Source: Chloroflexota bacterium (lineage in GTDB: Bacteria > Chloroflexota > DTOL01 > JACQYG01). Taken from it: a stretch of 7,243 nt of DNA. Numbering within the stretch: the stretch's first letter is position 1; each line of letters begins with the position of its first letter. The notes beneath the pieces are model-generated. The model was not told where the DNA came from. It did not search any database and saw only the letters and a list, made by a program, of their open reading frames with translations. Of this stretch, positions 5,463 through 7,243 are shown piece by piece. The translations under genes were made by a program, and so were the position numbers. The stretch lies in assembly GCA_016208345.1 (NCBI GenBank), contig JACQYG010000291.1:1-7243 (forward strand), in the 5' to 3' direction.

Positions 5463-5490
5463 TTTCGTCGAAGCACCAGCTAAGACGAAA
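5463..5490 (+). promoter_or_regulatory. Hairpin in the pncA leader
   Basis: TTTCGTC (5463-5469) pairs perfectly with GACGAAA (5484-5490) around a 14-nt loop, within the predicted 5' untranslated leader. There is no T-run, so it is not an intrinsic terminator. It does not match any NAD-related riboswitch that I can recognise. It might affect mRNA stability or access to the weak GAAGG ribosome site at 5512-5516. Confidence 0.35.
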
Positions 5491-5525
5491 GCTAGGAAGC
5501 CGAGCGAAAGTGAAGGCGCACGGGC

Positions 5526-6092
5526 ATGGCGAACGCGGTGATCGTGGTGGACATGCTGCTGGGCTTCTTGGAGAAGGGCAATCCGCTGTACTGCGGCCAC
5601 CGAGCTCGGGCCGTCATCCCCAACGTTCAAAGGCTCCTGGCCAGGGAATCCCGCGCGGGGTCGGCCGTCATCTACCTGGTAGATACCCACGACCCAGGCG
5701 ACAAGGAATTCCAGATGTTCCCGCCCCACTGCCTGCGCGGCACGCCCGAGTGCGAGGTCGTCCCGGAGTTGTCCTCCTTCCCGGGCACCATGGTCCCCAA
5801 GAGCCGCTACAGCGGCTTTTTCAATACCACTCTGGATGATACCCTCAGGGCTTTAAGGCCAGACAAGCTTGTGGTGTGTGGGGTTTGCACTGACATCTGC
5901 GTCCTGCACACGGTAGCCGATGCCCGGAACCGGGATTACCCGGTGGAGGTATACGCTGATTGCGTGGCCAGCTTTGACGAGGAGGCCCACACCTTTGCCC
6001 TGAAGCACATGGAGAAGATCCTGGGGGCCCGGATCGTGAGCTTACCTCCTGAAGACTGCGACCCGCCTGGCGTCAGCCGGCCCTATTCCTAG
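5526..6092 (+). CDS. pncA: Nicotinamidase (isochorismatase-family cysteine hydrolase)
   Basis: This 188-aa cytoplasmic hydrolase is predicted to deamidate nicotinamide to nicotinate, the first step of Preiss-Handler NAD salvage. The catalytic triad is visible: Asp9 in VIVVDMLLGF, Lys92 in VPKSRYSGF and Cys125 in GVCTDICVLHT, the second cysteine of that motif being the nucleophile. The metal site of nicotinamidases is also present as Asp53 and His55 (DTHDPGD) with His68 (FPPHCLRGT), which separates it from metal-free isochorismatases. The length is usual for the family. The following gene is nicotinate phosphoribosyltransferase, which supports the substrate assignment. The ATG start has only a weak GAAGG nine bases upstream. 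A strong promoter lies about 85 nt before the gene. It could in principle act on another amide, but motifs and context agree. Confidence 0.9.
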   Translation: MANAVIVVDMLLGFLEKGNPLYCGHRARAVIPNVQRLLARESRAGSAVIYLVDTHDPGDKEFQMFPPHCLRGTPECEVVPELSSFPGTMVPKSRYSGFFNTTLDDTLRALRPDKLVVCGVCTDICVLHTVADARNRDYPVEVYADCVASFDEEAHTFALKHMEKILGARIVSLPPEDCDPPGVSRPYS

Positions 6093-6117
6093 AACAAACC
6101 GGCCAAAGGAGACCGGA

Positions 6118-7140
6118 ATGCGCCCGAACTTCGACATATCCTACCCTATCCTCTCCGGCGAGACGGCCGACATCTATTTCGCCCGGGCCCAGAAGATCCT
6201 TCAGAAAGAGAACCTGAACCCGGTGGTCACCATGGAGATATTCTCCGGCGCCCAGGGCATTCTTTGCGGCATCAAGGAGGCCTTGTCCCTCTTGGCCACG
6301 GCTCTGCCGCCGGAGGCCGGGGTCTGGGCCATGAAGGAGGGCGAACAGTTCCACCCCAAAGAGGTGGTGCTGCGCATCACTGCACCCTATGTCCCCTTTG
6401 GCCTCTACGAGACGGCGATCCTGGGCATCCTGGCTCAATGCTCCGGCTGGGCGACGGCGGCCAGGGAGTGCGTGGAGGCGGCCCGGGGGCGAGCGGTCAT
6501 CTCCTTCGGCGCCCGCCACGTGCATCCCAAGGTGGCGGACGTGATGGATTATGCCGCCATCGTGGGAGGGTGCATCACCGGCTCCACGCCGGCGGGGAGC
6601 AAGCTGGCGGGCCTGGCCCCCTCGGGGACCATGCCGCATGCCCTGATCCTGATCTTCGGCGACACGGTGAAGGCCGCCCTGGCCTTCGACAAATGGATGG
6701 AGCCCAATGTCCCCCGCATCATCCTGGTGGATACCTTCAAGGACGAGGTGGAGGAGAGCCTGCGAGTGGCCGAGGCCATGGGCCAGCGCCTGTACGGGGT
6801 GCGCCTGGATACCCCCTCGGAGAGGGGGCGGGTGACCCCAGACCTGGCCAAGGAGGTGCGGGCCAGGCTGGATCTGGCCGGATACAACCACGTTAAGATC
6901 ATTGTCTCCGGCGGGCTTACCCCAGAGCGCATTGGCTATCTCTTGGATTGCGGGGCCCCGGTGGATGCTTTCGGCGTGGGAAGCTACATCAGCGGGGCCA
7001 GGCCGATCGACTTCCCCGGCGTCGTCAAAGAGGTGGCGGGAACGCCGGTGGCCAAACGGGGACGTATCCCGGGCATCACCCCTAACGATCGCCTGGAGTC
7101 GGTGGCTTTGCGCCCGGTGCAGGCTTCGGGTAGTCAGTAA
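6118..7140 (+). CDS. pncB: Nicotinate phosphoribosyltransferase (short, archaeal-type)
   Basis: This 340-aa cytoplasmic enzyme makes nicotinate mononucleotide from nicotinate and PRPP, feeding NAD synthesis. Conserved segments in order are: SGETADIYFARAQKIL (13-28), VTMEIFSG (37-44), PFGLYETAILGILA (93-106), SFGARHVHP (129-137, with the active-site His134/His136), GTMPHAL (170-176), VDTFKDE (204-210), GVRLDTPSERG (227-237), IVSGGL (262-267) and FGVGSYISG (285-293) for phosphate binding. It belongs to the compact clade seen in archaea, Thermotoga and Chloroflexota-like bacteria and is shorter than the roughly 400-aa E. coli PncB. The ATG start has AAAGGAG six bases upstream. It lies 25 nt after pncA, in one operon with it. 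The C-terminal GRIPGITPND is typical; the last 20 residues are not conserved. Confidence 0.94.
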   Translation: MRPNFDISYPILSGETADIYFARAQKILQKENLNPVVTMEIFSGAQGILCGIKEALSLLATALPPEAGVWAMKEGEQFHPKEVVLRITAPYVPFGLYETAILGILAQCSGWATAARECVEAARGRAVISFGARHVHPKVADVMDYAAIVGGCITGSTPAGSKLAGLAPSGTMPHALILIFGDTVKAALAFDKWMEPNVPRIILVDTFKDEVEESLRVAEAMGQRLYGVRLDTPSERGRVTPDLAKEVRARLDLAGYNHVKIIVSGGLTPERIGYLLDCGAPVDAFGVGSYISGARPIDFPGVVKEVAGTPVAKRGRIPGITPNDRLESVALRPVQASGSQ

Positions 7141-7143
7141 AGG

Positions 7144-7243
7144 GTGGGCACTATAGAGAACCCGGCCTGCCCAGCGGTAGCCCTGAGTTACGACCCGGTA
7201 TACCTGGAGCACGATACCGGCGATCACCCGGAAAATGCTGCCC
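7144..7243 (+). CDS. HDAC/AcuC-family deacetylase, 3'-truncated
   Basis: Only the first 33 codons are in the window. From about residue 12 the frame reads VALSYDPVYLEHDTGDHPENAA, the N-terminal signature of the zinc-dependent histone deacetylase/acetoin-utilisation/acetylpolyamine amidohydrolase superfamily (YD..YL.HD.G.HPE). This sits in the first loop near the catalytic pocket. Bacterial members deacylate proteins or acetylpolyamines. The likely start is GTG at 7144, three bases after the pncB stop and in the same frame as pncB. Its ribosome site is poor, with AAAGG abutting the GTG, so translation is probably coupled to pncB. No ATG lies between the pncB stop and the conserved block. It is probably the third gene of the pncAB operon. 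The catalytic residues are outside the window. Confidence 0.75.
   Translation, partial: MGTIENPACPAVALSYDPVYLEHDTGDHPENAA

Larger units (their letters stand above)
5197..5525 (+). other. Intergenic region between trpS and pncA
   Basis: This 329-bp stretch, less GC-rich than its surroundings, holds no recognisable protein family. From left to right it contains a small GAC-GAAA-GTC stem-loop (5209-5218), the inverted repeat around a TATAAT box (5231-5266), a 19-codon ORF behind a perfect Shine-Dalgarno (5376-5435), the pncAB promoter (5415-5443) and a leader hairpin (5463-5490). No tRNA B-box or clear T-run terminator was seen. A 64-codon open frame at 5246-5440 has no ribosome site and no family features. 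Confidence 0.6.

Noticed and set aside
6073..7227. Long minus-strand open frame opposite pncB
   Set aside because: The plus strand encodes an unmistakable nicotinate phosphoribosyltransferase with a good ribosome site. The antisense protein has no family motifs and is explained by the GC-rich codon bias.
1..7243. tRNA, rRNA, CRISPR, insertion sequence or integrase
   Set aside because: No B-box-like tRNA motif, regular spaced repeats, terminal inverted repeats or transposase motifs were seen by eye in the intergenic regions.

Overview
The window is a GC-rich bacterial chromosomal stretch with tightly packed genes, strong GGAGG-type ribosome binding sites and recognisable sigma70-like promoters. 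No mobile element, CRISPR array, rRNA or tRNA was seen. The gene set (a flavodiiron protein of anaerobes, PhnP-like metallo-hydrolases, a short archaeal-type nicotinate phosphoribosyltransferase and an HDAC-like deacetylase) would suit an anaerobic or thermophilic lineage such as Chloroflexota. That assignment is an inference from gene content and codon style only.

Layout. From 2 to 952 (+) lies the C-terminal two thirds or more of an ArsB/NhaD-type ion transporter cut by the window edge. It converges on a two-gene minus-strand operon (2580 down to 1047) of tandem paralogous PhnP-like metallo-beta-lactamase-fold proteins. The downstream copy has every active-site residue. The upstream copy has lost all three histidines of one metal site and the candidate catalytic histidine, but keeps the other metal site and the structural zinc site. 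A divergent promoter region (about 2596-2870) separates this operon from a plus-strand unit: a flavodiiron protein (2871-4055), a candidate tryptophan-rich leader peptide with four Trp codons (4052-4156) that overlaps a hairpin with two mutually exclusive forms, and a tryptophanyl-tRNA synthetase (4168-5196) whose KMSKS loop reads TMHAS.

After a 329-bp intergenic region with two promoter candidates, an inverted repeat around a TATAAT box and a 19-codon ORF behind a perfect Shine-Dalgarno, there is an NAD-salvage operon. It holds nicotinamidase pncA (5526-6092) and nicotinate phosphoribosyltransferase pncB (6118-7140), followed after 3 nt by the first 33 codons of an HDAC/AcuC-family deacetylase (7144 to the end).

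The most interesting parts are the enzyme/pseudoenzyme pair and the fprA-leader-trpS unit. There a synthetase lacking both KMSKS lysines appears to sit behind its own Trp-sensing leader. PncA and PncB together turn nicotinamide into nicotinate and then nicotinate mononucleotide for NAD.
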